This document shows, piece by piece, positions 33,060 to 44,708 of a DNA stretch of 64,000 bases. The stretch covers positions 806,001 through 870,000 of the forward strand of contig BCKC01000012.1 in NCBI GenBank assembly GCA_001600455.1, read 5' to 3'. The DNA is from Endocalyx cinctus. Taxonomy: Eukaryota; Ascomycota; Sordariomycetes; Amphisphaeriales; Apiosporaceae. A model generated the notes under the pieces. The model did not search any database. It was not told where the DNA came from and saw only the letters and a program-made list of their open reading frames with translations. Both the position numbers and the translations under genes were made by a program. How positions within the stretch are numbered: the first letter of the stretch is position 1; each line of letters opens with the position of its first letter.

Positions 33060-34973
33060 AGTATAGAGTAGATTCAATACGGGAGGTGAGCTTGCAGCCC
33101 ACAGAACGTCCTAAGTTTACAATTTTTACTGTGTTATACGGAAAAGATAGAATAAGAAAACGACTGGGGCTTTTAAAGATGGTTCAGTGGAGGCGTGTAG
33201 AAGACCCTTCGTAAACTTAGGCATTTTAGAAATAAATTTACTACGCTCCCGGTTCAGGTGAGACTAGCTTACATGCATACATACCTAGGTAGACTGTTGC
33301 AATACTTAACAAATCGAGGCTCCGGTACAAGGATAGCACGTGGTTGAAAGTAATGACCGGATCATGTACTTGGTACGGGGCAAGAGTTTTTTCAAGTAGT
33401 TTAGGCAATGTATGAAGTACCTGCTACCCCATTATGCTTTTACTTGTAGCATAGACACTTGTTCTCTAATCGCTTGTTAAGCACTTATTGTTTAACTATA
33501 TGGCTCACTAATCGCCCACTCCAGCTAAAATTTGTACCAACCATCTCCTATTACTGGTGGAATATACAGTCCGACGTCTGTTCCATTAAAAAATCTGATA
33601 CTTATAACGCAAATCACTGACTGATTGAATAAATGTATCCATCTTGCGCAACTGCAGTCACCCCAACATCTATTCGAGCAACATAGTTACTTTAGTAAAC
33701 TTTACAACAATAAAGTCTAGCTCGTTACGAATATATGATTTAAAAAACTAGTCCACAGTCGGTATGACCACGATTGCCGAAGATATCATGTCTCTTACGT
33801 TCGTCTGGAATAGTCATATATAAATCTTCCACTAAGTAACCGTCTGGCGCGATGCCAAGCTATAACACCGTCCACTTCTTAGATGAACAGCGCCAGCTTT
33901 CGAGCCTCCGATCATTAGGACACTAAAAATGGAATACTAAATAAAATTTCCTAATAATCATTTCTATAGCCTTTCTCCTCTTCCAAATCAATCGCCCATA
34001 CTTGTATTAATTAATGCAATAAGTGCCGAGACAATCGGCTATCTAACTCTGGTGTGTTGCACCATGCTTACTGATAAAGACTGCGTGGGATACTCCGGTC
34101 CAAGCGGCGTAGAGTATATGCAAAAGTCCCTTTGAGATGAGTCAACAAAGAATCTGTAAGGTGCTCACGAAGTCCTACAGCACGGCCATGTCAGGGATAT
34201 TTGCAGATAACTAGTCAAATCCCGCGCAATGTGTGTCGTGCAGTGATTATTTTTGCTATGCCTCTACACAGTATGCAGGTCCTTTTTGGGACTTTTCATA
34301 TTAGGAGCTTGAGCCGTCTTGTCCAAAATCTCCAACATATCATAATAATCGCACGTATATATCGTTCACCATACACGTTTTTGACATACTAACTACTGTA
34401 ACTTATTGGCGCTACGCTTTATCTGTTCGTTATATTCCCTTATGAAAGTATGCGTACCATGGCTTGGCTTTAACGTCAGCATGTAGGTCTAAGTGAGAAA
34501 ATAAAGCCTGCTTCTTCAATGTGAGTAGATGAAGGCGAGATGAGGCTACATGTTAAAAGAGGATGGAGTACTTACAGAATGTAATTAATTAGCTGCTAAA
34601 TAGGGCGGAAGCCACATTGGCCACATCATCAGCCATACTACCTACATCCGAATGGGTCTGATTGGCAAGATTATTCGTGCTTTTTATATCATCAACTCAT
34701 CACTTCTCACCTTCATATTTTGGTTCTAGAAGCCATATTTTTTTCACCCAACAGTAATTTATTAGCCACGCGGCATGTCTTACTTAGCCACGGAGATCTC
34801 TTGGACTTTTTTGAAATGCTGAAGTGACACAAAATCTTCGGGTTATCCAGAAAACAGATACGTCGCGAAAGTCATTGCCAATCTCTTTTTCCTTTGTTTT
34901 CAAGATAGACTATGCCATGACTCCCAGCCTGGAAACCCTGACTATAGACCTAGACTATGACTGGTGCAGAACC
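33060..34973. other. intergenic, no supported gene
   Basis: 1.9 kb of mostly AT-rich DNA between the convergent regulator and SDR genes. Short frames at 33005-33214 and 34201-34392 lack coding signals. Confidence 0.5.
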
Positions 34974-36347
34974 TCAAGGTGAGAACTTTTCTCCGACCAT
35001 TTCCTCGCTCAGTTTCCATAATTTCTCTGCGTTTTCTTTGCTCGTAAGGTAACCCGGTAGCTTTGAGTCACGAATCTCGCACTCCTCAAAGTACGCACCG
35101 TTTGATTCTATTCATCGTTATCACCATTAGTAAGGTTATCTTCTGCACTTGAAAAACGATTGCTAGATCTTACCTCGGTATTTGGGATCCAAAAGAGATA
35201 AGACTGGAGTGGCGGCTGCCTGCTTCATATTGATGATCGGTTGCTCCGGTACCTTGCCTAAATATTTTCCACGAGTCTATGTAAGTCTTTACGTAATCTC
35301 CCATTCTCCACTTCTCACAAAAGGGGGAAAACTTACCGTTACCCCTTTCGGTAGCGATCCGGAAACCTTCCCCAAACCAAGCGTCGTCGATACCCGAGTT
35401 TTTCGTCAGGTTGGAGTCCATGGCCACTGGATAATGGGTGGTTAGAGATATGGTCATCAATCACTAGGAGGGTTCCAAGAACATGTAGAGTCAACTTACT
35501 GCCCGGATCCACCGCAAATGATTTCACGCCCAACTTCTCAACACGCTTTGCGAGCTCCTTGCTGAAGTGGACACTGGCTCCTTTGCTTCTGCTGTAGGCG
35601 ATCCATCCGTGATACGTTTTTCCATCCTAATATCCTATTAGCATGTTCTGCTTTTTTATATGTAACCAAAAGCTGCTTGAAGTTAGAAATTATAATTATA
35701 TACATACCTGGAAGTTAATGTCGTCGTAATCAGTATCGCTAAGCGACCAAGATCGACTGGTCGCATTCGCGACGACGCCCTTGGACTTCTCCAAGTCGGG
35801 CAGGAGCAAGTTGGTTAGGAGGAAGTGGCCGAGGTGGTTGGCGGCGAACTGGCGCTCGACGCCGTCGGCCGTCTTTGAGAATTCGCGGGGCGCCATGATG
35901 CCGGCGTTGTTGTAGAGGCCGTCGATACCGTTGGGCGCGGCTTCGTGGATCTTAGCCGCCGCGGCTCGCACCGACGACAGGTCGGTCAAATCCAGCGCGA
36001 CGAAGGTCACGGCCGTCTTCCCGCCGCTGATCCCGTTAATCTCATCAATGGTCGGCTGGATCTTGGCCTGCGAGCGACCGGCCAGGATGATGCGCGAGGG
36101 CGCGGCGCTGGCGAGGGCTATCGCCGCCGTGGCGCCGATACCGCCGGTGCTAGGGCCGGTGATGACGACTAGATTAGTCCGTCCAGGAGAAAAGTCAGAA
36201 ACAGCTGCACCGCCACATTTGACGCTAGATAAGGGTGTGACGAGGGTATATGAGAGAATTAGTTGACATACACGTTTTTCCGGCTGCATTAGCGCCAAAC
36301 GCGGAAACCACCTCCTCTACTGTCGTGTTCACGTTAAATTCCGGCAT
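34974..36347 (-). CDS. short-chain dehydrogenase/reductase (retinol-dehydrogenase/TIC32-like)
   Basis: Six exons: 36347-36274, 36224-35708, 35626-35500, 35426-35337, 35257-35174 and 35107-34974. They sum to 342 codons (341 aa), all phases matching. Motifs: cofactor loop TGPSTGGIG, LYNNAGIMAP, active-site YSRSK in WIAYSRSKGAS, then VDPG, and a late KQAAATPVLSLLDPKY block typical of the extended family. It should reduce or oxidise a ketone/alcohol with NAD(P). It shares the minus strand with the adjacent P450 of the terpene cluster and is a likely tailoring enzyme. The N-terminal extension (MPEFNVNTTVEEVVSAF) is normal for these fungal SDRs. Confidence 0.85.
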
Positions 36348-37561
36348 TTTATAGGTATTTATAAGTTTCAGTAGGGCACAGCGTAAAATAAGCAACAGAT
36401 TGTGTAAAAAACGGCGTAGAAATGAGATACGAAAGTTTTCCCTTTTCAAATCCAGCCTGCGGATGAGAGGTTTTGTACTGGGCACGAGGGGGCAGCTGTC
36501 GGAAAGTTTCTCTACGCCTCAGTGAGACATGGGGTTCTTGATTGATAATCCAGCGTTGGATTTCATACATGTATGTGTCTTTTGACCATAACGTACCTCG
36601 AAAGCTGACCAATAAGCGCCTGTATTTCAGCTTCACACTCGGAGACATAAAAGCAAATCGCCCCGACTGTTGGTTTCACAAAGAACTAGCCAAGATAATC
36701 AAATCTTGTCGGTAACTCCCTAAATCAGAAGCGACCGTAAGTCGCCGAGTGGGAGCTCCTTTATACTTCTAATTTGGTATATTAACTACGTAACTGCGTA
36801 CAGATCCTTCTCAAAGCTCCAATCGATTAAGTTTTGGCTATTTAGAAAGAATGGTAGTTTTAATTATATGGGAAGATTTATAATCTTTTGATACGTATCT
36901 TAAAATTTCCCCTTTCTTTAGTTTGCATGCTCAAACCAACTTCAAGAGTTCGGCATTTCTATGGGCTGTAACCTTACCTCCTGTGTGTCTAGCGTAGAGA
37001 CTACATGATGTTAGATCGACACTAACCATAGATAAACAAGTTGATTACGTGCAATGTCTTAAAATGTCTCCGAGTTACAGGATTTCGAACATACTGGTGT
37101 AATGTTTGTATATCTCCCATAGCCTCGATGGCAAGCTCGCTGAACTTGACTAATAAATAGTTTGAATTGGCTGTGTTACCGTTGTTGGTTTTTATCCACA
37201 TCTTCGGTGAGAAATCATCTTCCTCTCGGCTGATCAAATCTCACTAAGCATTGAATCATCACAAACCAAGTAAGATACTACTTATGAAGTACCTAATACC
37301 CGTGCTAGCCGTGGACTTATGCTGCAGTAGTTATACTAACTTCTGATTAAGTAAAAGGGGTACATCTTGAGGTCACACAATAGAATAAATAGTACTAAGG
37401 GTGACGCAAAGTTCAAACAGCATGGAATTTTATGAATAAGCATGAGCTGGGGGCGGAAGATACGTATCTTTACTCTGGTTAAAAGGAAAGTATTGCGTGT
37501 CAATGTACGCCTTTGTCTTTCTGTTCTAGTTGTAGTATCCTGAATGTAAAACGAAACAAGT
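36348..37561. other. intergenic, no supported gene
   Basis: It contains the SDR promoter and the 3' flank of the P450. No coding or repeat signal was recognised. Confidence 0.5.
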
Positions 37562-39613
37562 TCATATCTTCCTAGACTCTATCGTTACTCTAAGCTCCGG
37601 CTTTTGCCATACGGTGTGCATAGATGACTGCGCAATCCAATCCAAAGAGTTATCAACAAGAGTCAAGTTATACTTCCAAACGAGCTTTGCTAGAGTTGTA
37701 CGCATTTCCATCCAACCCAAACTATGCGATGTGCACGGACGTCATTAGTAATTGTATAAGTCGACTCAGAATAATGAACAAGACAAGAGAATTCAACTTA
37801 CTTTCGGCCTAAGCATCCTCTCGCCCCTAGTGAAAAAGGTTGGGTGGCCTCCAAGATATCACTGCCTGATCCCTCACCGAGCCATCTTTCAGGTTTGAAC
37901 CTGGTCGGATCCGGAAAATTACCTGGATGCATGCCCGATGCGAATGGACTTGAAGAAACAGTTGTCTTCATTATTTAGAGGTATCAGTTAGCGACATTAC
38001 AGAAAATAGGTTTTTTTTTCCCTACGAGGGTGAGAATTTATTCGTGGAAACTTACTCCATAAGGCACAAAATGGCCGTCCACAGTATCTCCACCTTGCGG
38101 GACAACCCGGGGCAGAGAAAATGGCAAAGGCGGGTACATGCGCATCCCCTCGTTCAGGGCGGCAGTAAGGTAAGGAAGTGATTGCGTCGACGCATTATTT
38201 ATTTCCTCGTATGTTGAGAATGTCGAGCGGACCTCGTCAGTCAGCTTGGTCCACGCAGAAGGCGTCCGTAGAAGATAGTAGGTGGTGGTTGCTAGTGCTG
38301 TCGCCGTTGTTTCACTACCCGCCAAGACAAAATCAGAAGCATGTGCAGCAAGTTGAACGTCGCTCGTGCGGTGCGAATCATCGTGGCGATGTTCTAGAAT
38401 ACGCGTGAAGAAGTCCTTACGGTCCGTCTCTCTGTTCACACGTCTTTTTGTGGTTTCCATGTTAAAAATATGAAACTCTTCTTGTCTGCAGGGCTTACTT
38501 ACTTTTTTATCAAATCAATCGCCATTTCCTCGTTTCTCTCCGTGTCCCTGATGAGTGCTGAGAGTTTGCCAGGGAAAATTGTTTTGAAGAGATTCCCCAT
38601 CATAGGGAACCTTTTGAACGTATCTGCCAGTGCTCCTTGCGTCAAAGCCCCTTCAGTAACGGAAATCCATGGGTGAGGTTCGGCTAAGTCGTATAATATG
38701 GTTAGAATACTATCAAAGTGATGAAAGTATTTTGATATACGTAGAAATTATGACATGCAAATACGTTGTATTAGCATGAAACAACTTACGTCTATCCAGT
38801 GCTTTGAAGGTCTCTCCAAATGCGAGGTCGCCAATGACATCAAAGGTCATCATCTCATACGCCTTTCCGATATCAAACCCCCCCGCAGACGGCTCTCCCC
38901 TGGTTCCCACTAGCGTGATGAAATAGTCTATAGTGTGAGAAATCATGGATTCCTGCTCATTGAGCGACTGGGTTGAGAAAGCATGCGATAAGAGCTTTCG
39001 CATTCGGCCGTGTACGTGCGGGTCACGCTCGCTAACGATCGAGTGCACACCACGCCCAGCAAAGCTACCTCCATCATAGAACTCGCTTTTTATGAAAGTT
39101 TTATGTCCCTGGCGAAGTCCGTATATGTCTTTCCACGACTGTGCAGTAATGAACGACAACTCGTTTGGGGCTATGCGTACCACAGGGCCTTTTAGGTTGA
39201 TAATGAGCCATGATCGTTTTCTAACTAAGTTTAGGAGATATATTGCTTACCATACTTTCGATGTAGTTCAAGTATCTTGAATGGTTGATGACCGGAGAGG
39301 AACCATGAAGAATAAGGGAACTAGGAGAAAAGTTAAGTTGGGGTTCTCATCTCAAGTTTAGCCATAATTGGGTAAATACTGTACAACGTACATCGGTCAG
39401 TGCGGCCAGCTTAGGCCCTGGAAACCCTTTTAATGGATGATAATATCCATTGTATATTAAAGTGTAAACCAATTTGAGACAAGCCTGTTATAAAATCAGT
39501 CTTTTCTGCTCAGTTCATGAGACCATTAGAGGCAGCTAAGATGGGATGAACAGGTATAATACCGTCAAAAGAACAACCCCCACTATCCGTAGGAACATTA
39601 AAGCAATATGCAT
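37562..39613 (-). CDS. cytochrome P450 A (terpene cluster)
   Basis: Eight exons: 39613-39563, 39484-39392, 39320-39251, 39188-38790, 38683-38503, 38443-38056, 37965-37802 and 37721-37562. They sum to 502 codons (501 aa). It starts with a membrane anchor (MHIALMFLRIVGVVLLT), then the proline-rich hinge HPLKGFPGPKLAAL. The I-helix oxygen-binding motif is AGSETTA, the PERF-like motif is FKPERWL, and the heme loop is FSLGARGCLGR, with Cys as thiolate ligand. The sequence type (VVRIAPNELSF) is that of isotrichodermin-hydroxylase-like fungal P450s. It is ER-bound and probably oxidises the sesquiterpene scaffold. Intron positions match those of P450 C at 44709, showing common ancestry. Confidence 0.92.
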
Positions 39614-40597
39614 CGTTCCTTTATCTATCTTCAGATCTCACTTCGAATATTTTCACTTTCACATCCAGCTCTAGATGACCAAGGAAGAACATGAGCGGGG
39701 TATATTAAGGATTGAATAAAATGAGAAGCAGGCTCTCTTTACTAATTTTTATACAAACAGTCGTGCTTACCGAAACAGGAATGCACCGGAATCTCACCAG
39801 AGCCGCCAACGTCTTCAGCAACCGGAAGTAAGCAGTGCATGCCCACCTAAATCGGAGGAGCGCAATCTCTCGGCCAATGCACGAAGCTTCGTTGGGTAAT
39901 GAAGTCAGCAAAGTCAAGAAAAACCATTAGCTATTATATCGATTCGCCGATTACATGCAAGTTGTTGAGCTCCCTATCTCTGCTCAAGCGGAGCAAACTA
40001 TTGAGCGCCGTTGCTTGCTGAAGTATGTAATATGCTGACAATAAAGTAAGGTAACTGTACTTTAGCTGCTAAGTAAATCGCTAGAACGCTCAAAATTGAA
40101 TACCTGTTACTTCTAAAACTTTTCATTAAACCCTTAAAGTTTAGTGGCCTTAGGCGGTAATCATGAGCACTCGGCGCGCAGAGCAAGTGACTTATTTCAA
40201 AGAACTTTCAACGATAATGCAATAAAAGAAGATGGTAATTTTTTTTTTTCAGGGCAAATATAGTTACGACATATTTCTGGCCTTCCGCCGGTCGGCGGTG
40301 ACAGGACGTGAAGCACAGCAAGCAAGTCATATGTAGCGTTGGGAAATCGGAATCACTTGTCCACAATTGAATAAGTAATTATAATTCATCCTAGTGTCAT
40401 AATTCAATTTTACCTAGCTATCAATGTCCTTGTAATCAAATGATCTATGTCTTACACTGTTCTTATGCTGCCCACGTTGAGTAGTCATGACAGTTCCTAG
40501 CGTTCTGGGATTTCTACCATTATCGTCCTTCAAAGATGATTGATCATTCACAGATAACTCCAGATGGTGATTGTATAGTACTTTGAAGGGATCATAC
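39614..40597. other. intergenic, no supported gene
   Basis: Promoter of P450 A and 3' flank of P450 B. A T-run lies at about 40241. Nothing else was recognised. Confidence 0.5.
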
Positions 40598-42440
40598 TCA
40601 TGCCCTCCGCTTAAACAGTATCTTTGCCTCGTGGTTCGGTATATTCTGCGTTTCAAATTGAATACTCTCAGGTCTTTTTTGTCCGTCCTTAAACTTAATA
40701 TCATAGTGTTCTAGTAGATATACCATCACAACCTTAATTTCATCCGATGCAAAGAAGCGCCTGAGTAGCATCGTTAGAGAAAGTTGACCGAGACATGATG
40801 AAAGAGAAAGAGACCGAAGGAATAGTTATGAACAGGAGACAACAAATACATGGATAACTGTAAAAAATATTCTAACTTACCCAGGACAGGCATGACGACC
40901 GTATCCGAACGTCATATGCTCCGCATTGCAAGACACATATTGCAATTTACCCTGATGGGTGGGATCTTCCTGGCGTCGTTTTGCGAAGCGAAATCCATTG
41001 AAATGCTCCGGGTCATCATAGATCTCAGGATCCACTAATTACAACAATGTATATCAGCGAATCGAGTAAGAACAGACCGTAAAATCATATGTTCAATAAC
41101 GACTTGAAAATTCTAAACGGCTAGCCAAGTTGAAGATATACGATGGATTGAATTGAAAAGGGAAAAGCTTCAACAACTCACTAGCGACTGCATGGGAAGG
41201 GAATCCTATCATGGTCCCCTTTGGAATAGTGGTTCCATCTTTGAAGGTCCAGCCCTCCGAAATGATTCTTTCAAACGTGACTTGAAACGGGTATTTAGCT
41301 CTTGAGTATTCTACTCATTTCTTTTATATAACAGAGCAAAAACTTACTCAAGAGCAGAGGATTGCGACGCTGACTTTCGCGTAAAACGCTATCCATCAGA
41401 GGCATCTTGGCGAGGGAGCTTTTATCTAGCCGCCCTTCCGCATCCAAAACGGCACTATATTCCTCTCGAAGTAGCGGTATGTATTCTGGGTTCTCGCATA
41501 GGTCAAATATGAGCTGTGAACAAGCCGCGGCACTAGTGTGTAGCGAAGCAAAGCTGAGCTTCAGCATGATATCTGACAGAAACCAATTTTTCCGGTGGTG
41601 GTCTTCGGCCTGCGAGTCAAGCCAGTAGAGTAAGTCTTGGCCGTCAGCGCCGGTGTTACGGCGGAACTCAAGCATTGGTCGAATTGTTTCCTCGGCGAAT
41701 CTGTAATGCTGTCTAATAGCCTTTACTTCTTTGATGAGAGGCGCTAGCATCGGTTTAGCGAATTTCGGAAGGCTCTTAACTTTCTGTGCTCCTATGAACA
41801 CATCCATAGCGAAAGTAAGAGTAGTCTGAATCCACTTCTCGTTGCTGCTGAGCTTCTCACCCCCAAACATCCAAGCTGAGGATCGCGCCACCACGTAGTT
41901 AATGGTATCGACTAGGGGGGCTTCGGTCCAGTTGTCACACGGCGGCATGCAAGCCCCAAATGAAACGTGGACTTGGTCCTGCACCCCGGGCATCACGTTG
42001 GCGAGGTTCTGATTTAGCAATACCCTGACTACACGAGGGGGCATCATATCTCGACTACCCACGCCTGTATACTGACCATCAAACATCGCGATAAAGGTGC
42101 CAACGAAATCGACTTTCTCCACCGGGGCCGCCTTGAGCTCCTCAAGATAACGTCCTGGAATGAGAAGTCTTTCTCCTAAGGGAGACGGTACGTAATAGAA
42201 TTTGTTCTTGTTTTCGCGATATCCGGTAATGAGCAGCTCTTTGCAATGGTATTTCCATTGCTCTCTCGTGTTCAAAATCTCTTTTCTCAGACGTCCGCCC
42301 ACCACCGAAACGCCAGGTAACAGCGACTGGTCTCTAAGACGCTGCCATAGTACCCAGGTGATGCCGCCCAATGCAACCCAAAAAACGAAGATGGAAGTAG
42401 ATAACTGACAATGCCAGTTGGTTTCCATGTTGATTGTCAT
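40598..42440 (-). CDS. cytochrome P450 B (CYP68/ent-kaurene-oxidase-like)
   Basis: Four exons: 42440-41348, 41298-41182, 41037-40881 and 40760-40598. They sum to 510 codons (509 aa). A membrane anchor (IFVFWVALGGITWVLW) lies near the N-terminus. The I-helix segment reads SFASLHTSAAACSQL, with Thr/Ser instead of the usual acid-Thr pair, as in this family. The K-helix ESQR is in DSVLRESQRRNP, and the heme loop is FGYGRHACPGRFFASDE, split by intron 3. The family includes multistep oxidases in fungal terpenoid pathways. It is divergent from the terpene cyclase with a 323-bp shared promoter, strongly suggesting co-regulation and action on the cyclase product. Confidence 0.92.
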
Positions 42441-42763
42441 TATGCGATACTCGGTGATGCCAAGTATTACTTGGTGTTGTGATGCAGGTAGAATTGGCGT
42501 TTCCCAACAAAGAGTAGTGATATGCTAGACAGACCCGGAAGTCAGTCTAGATTTCAGATGAGATAAGTCTTACTGTTGAATTTGATCGGAATGGAATTCC
42601 GGCCACTGCCGTTTTTGGAACAATCAGACTCTCCGGCCCGGAGGAAAATAGTAATATTAATAATGCGGTTGAAATATCCTCGTTAATATGCACTGAAACT
42701 CCAGCTTTCTTCTGTAGTTGTATCATATACCCGAATTGTCAACAAGCCATTCGTATTTTCAAG
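42441..42763. promoter_or_regulatory. bidirectional promoter of P450 B and terpene cyclase
   Basis: 323 bp between divergent start codons. It contains CGG-N9-CCG (42587-42601), an inverted-triplet arrangement of the kind Zn2Cys6 dimers bind, and CCGGCCCGG at about 42633. Binding by the local regulator is inference only. Confidence 0.5.
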
Positions 42764-43869
42764 ATGTCAGAACTAAAGTCTTCTGGTAACGACCTTACCT
42801 ACCCTGCATCCCAATGGAAAGCAGAGATTCATCCCCGTGAGAGCGAAATCACCGCCGAGGTGGACGGCTACTTTCTTGAACATTGGCCCTTCCCAAATGA
42901 AAAAGCACGTAAAAAGTTTGTTGCCGCCGGGTTTTCCCGTGTGACCTGCTTCTATTTCCCGAGGTCCCTAGACGACAGGATTCACTTCGCTTGTCGCTTA
43001 CTCACACTCTTATTCTTGATTGATGGTAAGAATCTCATGTCGCCCCTCAAACCCTTCACGTGGCATGATCTCATCCTAGCTTGTTCTATAATTAACTAAT
43101 TCACCTCACTTTTCTTAGACCTTCTTGAGGACATGTCGCTTGAGGACGGCAAGGCATACAATGAGAAGCTTATACCGATTTCTCGTGGTGATGTGAAACC
43201 AGACAGGAGTATCCCTGTTGAGTATATAACATGGGACCTCTGGGAGAGCATGAGAGCCCATGACCGAGAACTGGCCGATGAAATCCTAGAGCCTACGTTT
43301 GAGTTCATGAGAGCTCAGACGGACCCTTCTCGACTAAGGCCGATGGATTTGAAAGAATACCTCGACTATCGCGAAGGAGATGTTGGAAAGGCGTAAGTCA
43401 ACCCTTCGTTTTTATGATTGATTCTTAGTCATCATTAGTCTAATAGGAAGTTAGGTTGTTGGCGTCTTTGATGCGATTCTGCATGGCTCTGCGCATCCCG
43501 AGCCAAGATCTCGCTGTTGCGCGCATTGTTGACCGCAACTGCTCTAAGCATCTCTCCGTCATGAACGATATTTGGAGTTTTGAAAAGGAGGTACTTGCCA
43601 CTAAGACTGCGCATGCTGAGGGCGGCTTCTTATGCTCGGCCGTCAGTACATTGAGCGATGCGGCAGAGATTCCTACGTCTGCGTCGAAGCGCATACTGTA
43701 TTCTCTATGCAGAGAGTGGGAGCTGATCCATGAGAAGCTCGTGCAAGAGGTTCTTGGGGTGATTAACACCGAGGCCATGAAAACGTACCTCAAGGGGCTC
43801 GAGCTTCAAATGAGTGGAAACGAGATTTGGAGCACTACGACACTCCGATATCTCGCTCCTACCATGTAA
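42764..43869 (+). CDS. class I sesquiterpene cyclase, aristolochene synthase-like
   Basis: Three exons, 42764-43025, 43119-43392 and 43455-43869, sum to 317 codons (316 aa), a normal length for the family. The Asp-rich metal site DDLLED forms across intron 1, and the second metal site is NDIWSFEKE (N-D-x-x-S-x-x-x-E). The region EKLIPISRGDVKPDRSIPVE and the MRAHDRELADEILEP block are strongly like fungal aristolochene synthases. The soluble enzyme should ionise farnesyl diphosphate and cyclise it, probably through germacrene A to an eremophilane hydrocarbon; product stereochemistry cannot be read from sequence. It is the core gene of the 29-49.5 kb cluster. Confidence 0.93.
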
Positions 43870-44708
43870 ACGATATATAGGAAAGACACAAAAGATTTCT
43901 CTACGTAAATTATTCAATCTCTAGAAGTTAGATTAAAAGAAAAACATTAATTGAGACTTTCTAAGACATCTTCACCAGAAACGTAGGAAATTATCCGAGT
44001 ATTGTCTCAGTCAAAAGAATATCTACCCACCTGTTTGTGGCTAAGTCCATAGGCAGTTATGTTTGGTCTACACACTGTCAACGCCACGACACTTTGAAAA
44101 TTACGATGCAAATATTAAAATAATTACAAGTATATTTTTGAAGTCTGGCGTTATAATCTAGGATTATAGTTCCCTCATATGGATTATGGTGTTTCTGTAA
44201 TTAGTCCATGTGGCTTCAAACCCTTGCAAATTACCTAATGCTTCAAGAGAATCTATCGAGTGATTTTCAACGATAAATTTACCACGACGCGAAGATAACA
44301 ACCACCAGCAAGTCTTTTTTCTTTCTTTCTTTCTTTTTTCTTTTTTTGCACTTCTTACTTATCACTTGGCAAATCTCGTGTTAACGACTGTCACCCTTGC
44401 GTACTAATTGCTCACACTGAGAGTCGTGACATTCACTGCTTACAGCAGGGGTCGAACCGGATACTGCCTAAGACGGAAGTATCCGCAAGGATGAATAATG
44501 CATTCATGCTGTGTAACCAGATAGAAAGCACGCGGTCTCAATCATATACCTTGACAATCTGACGTCTATGGTGTTGATTTCTAGATTTCCAATGCACTCG
44601 CAGGTTGTCCATCGTAGTCTGAACGCACCACCAACAATCCCACTTCAGCTTAATTCATTACCCCTTTTACTTTCAATAAAACTGTAATCGCGGCAAGGAA
44701 GCAGAAAC
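43870..44708. other. intergenic, pyrimidine-rich tract
   Basis: No gene. A CTTT-rich tract lies at about 44318-44347. The last 300 bases should be the P450 C promoter. Confidence 0.5.

Noticed and set aside
44440..44475. tRNA-like T-arm words (GGGGTCGAACC)
   Set aside because: No acceptor stem, D-arm or anticodon arm can be folded around it on either strand.
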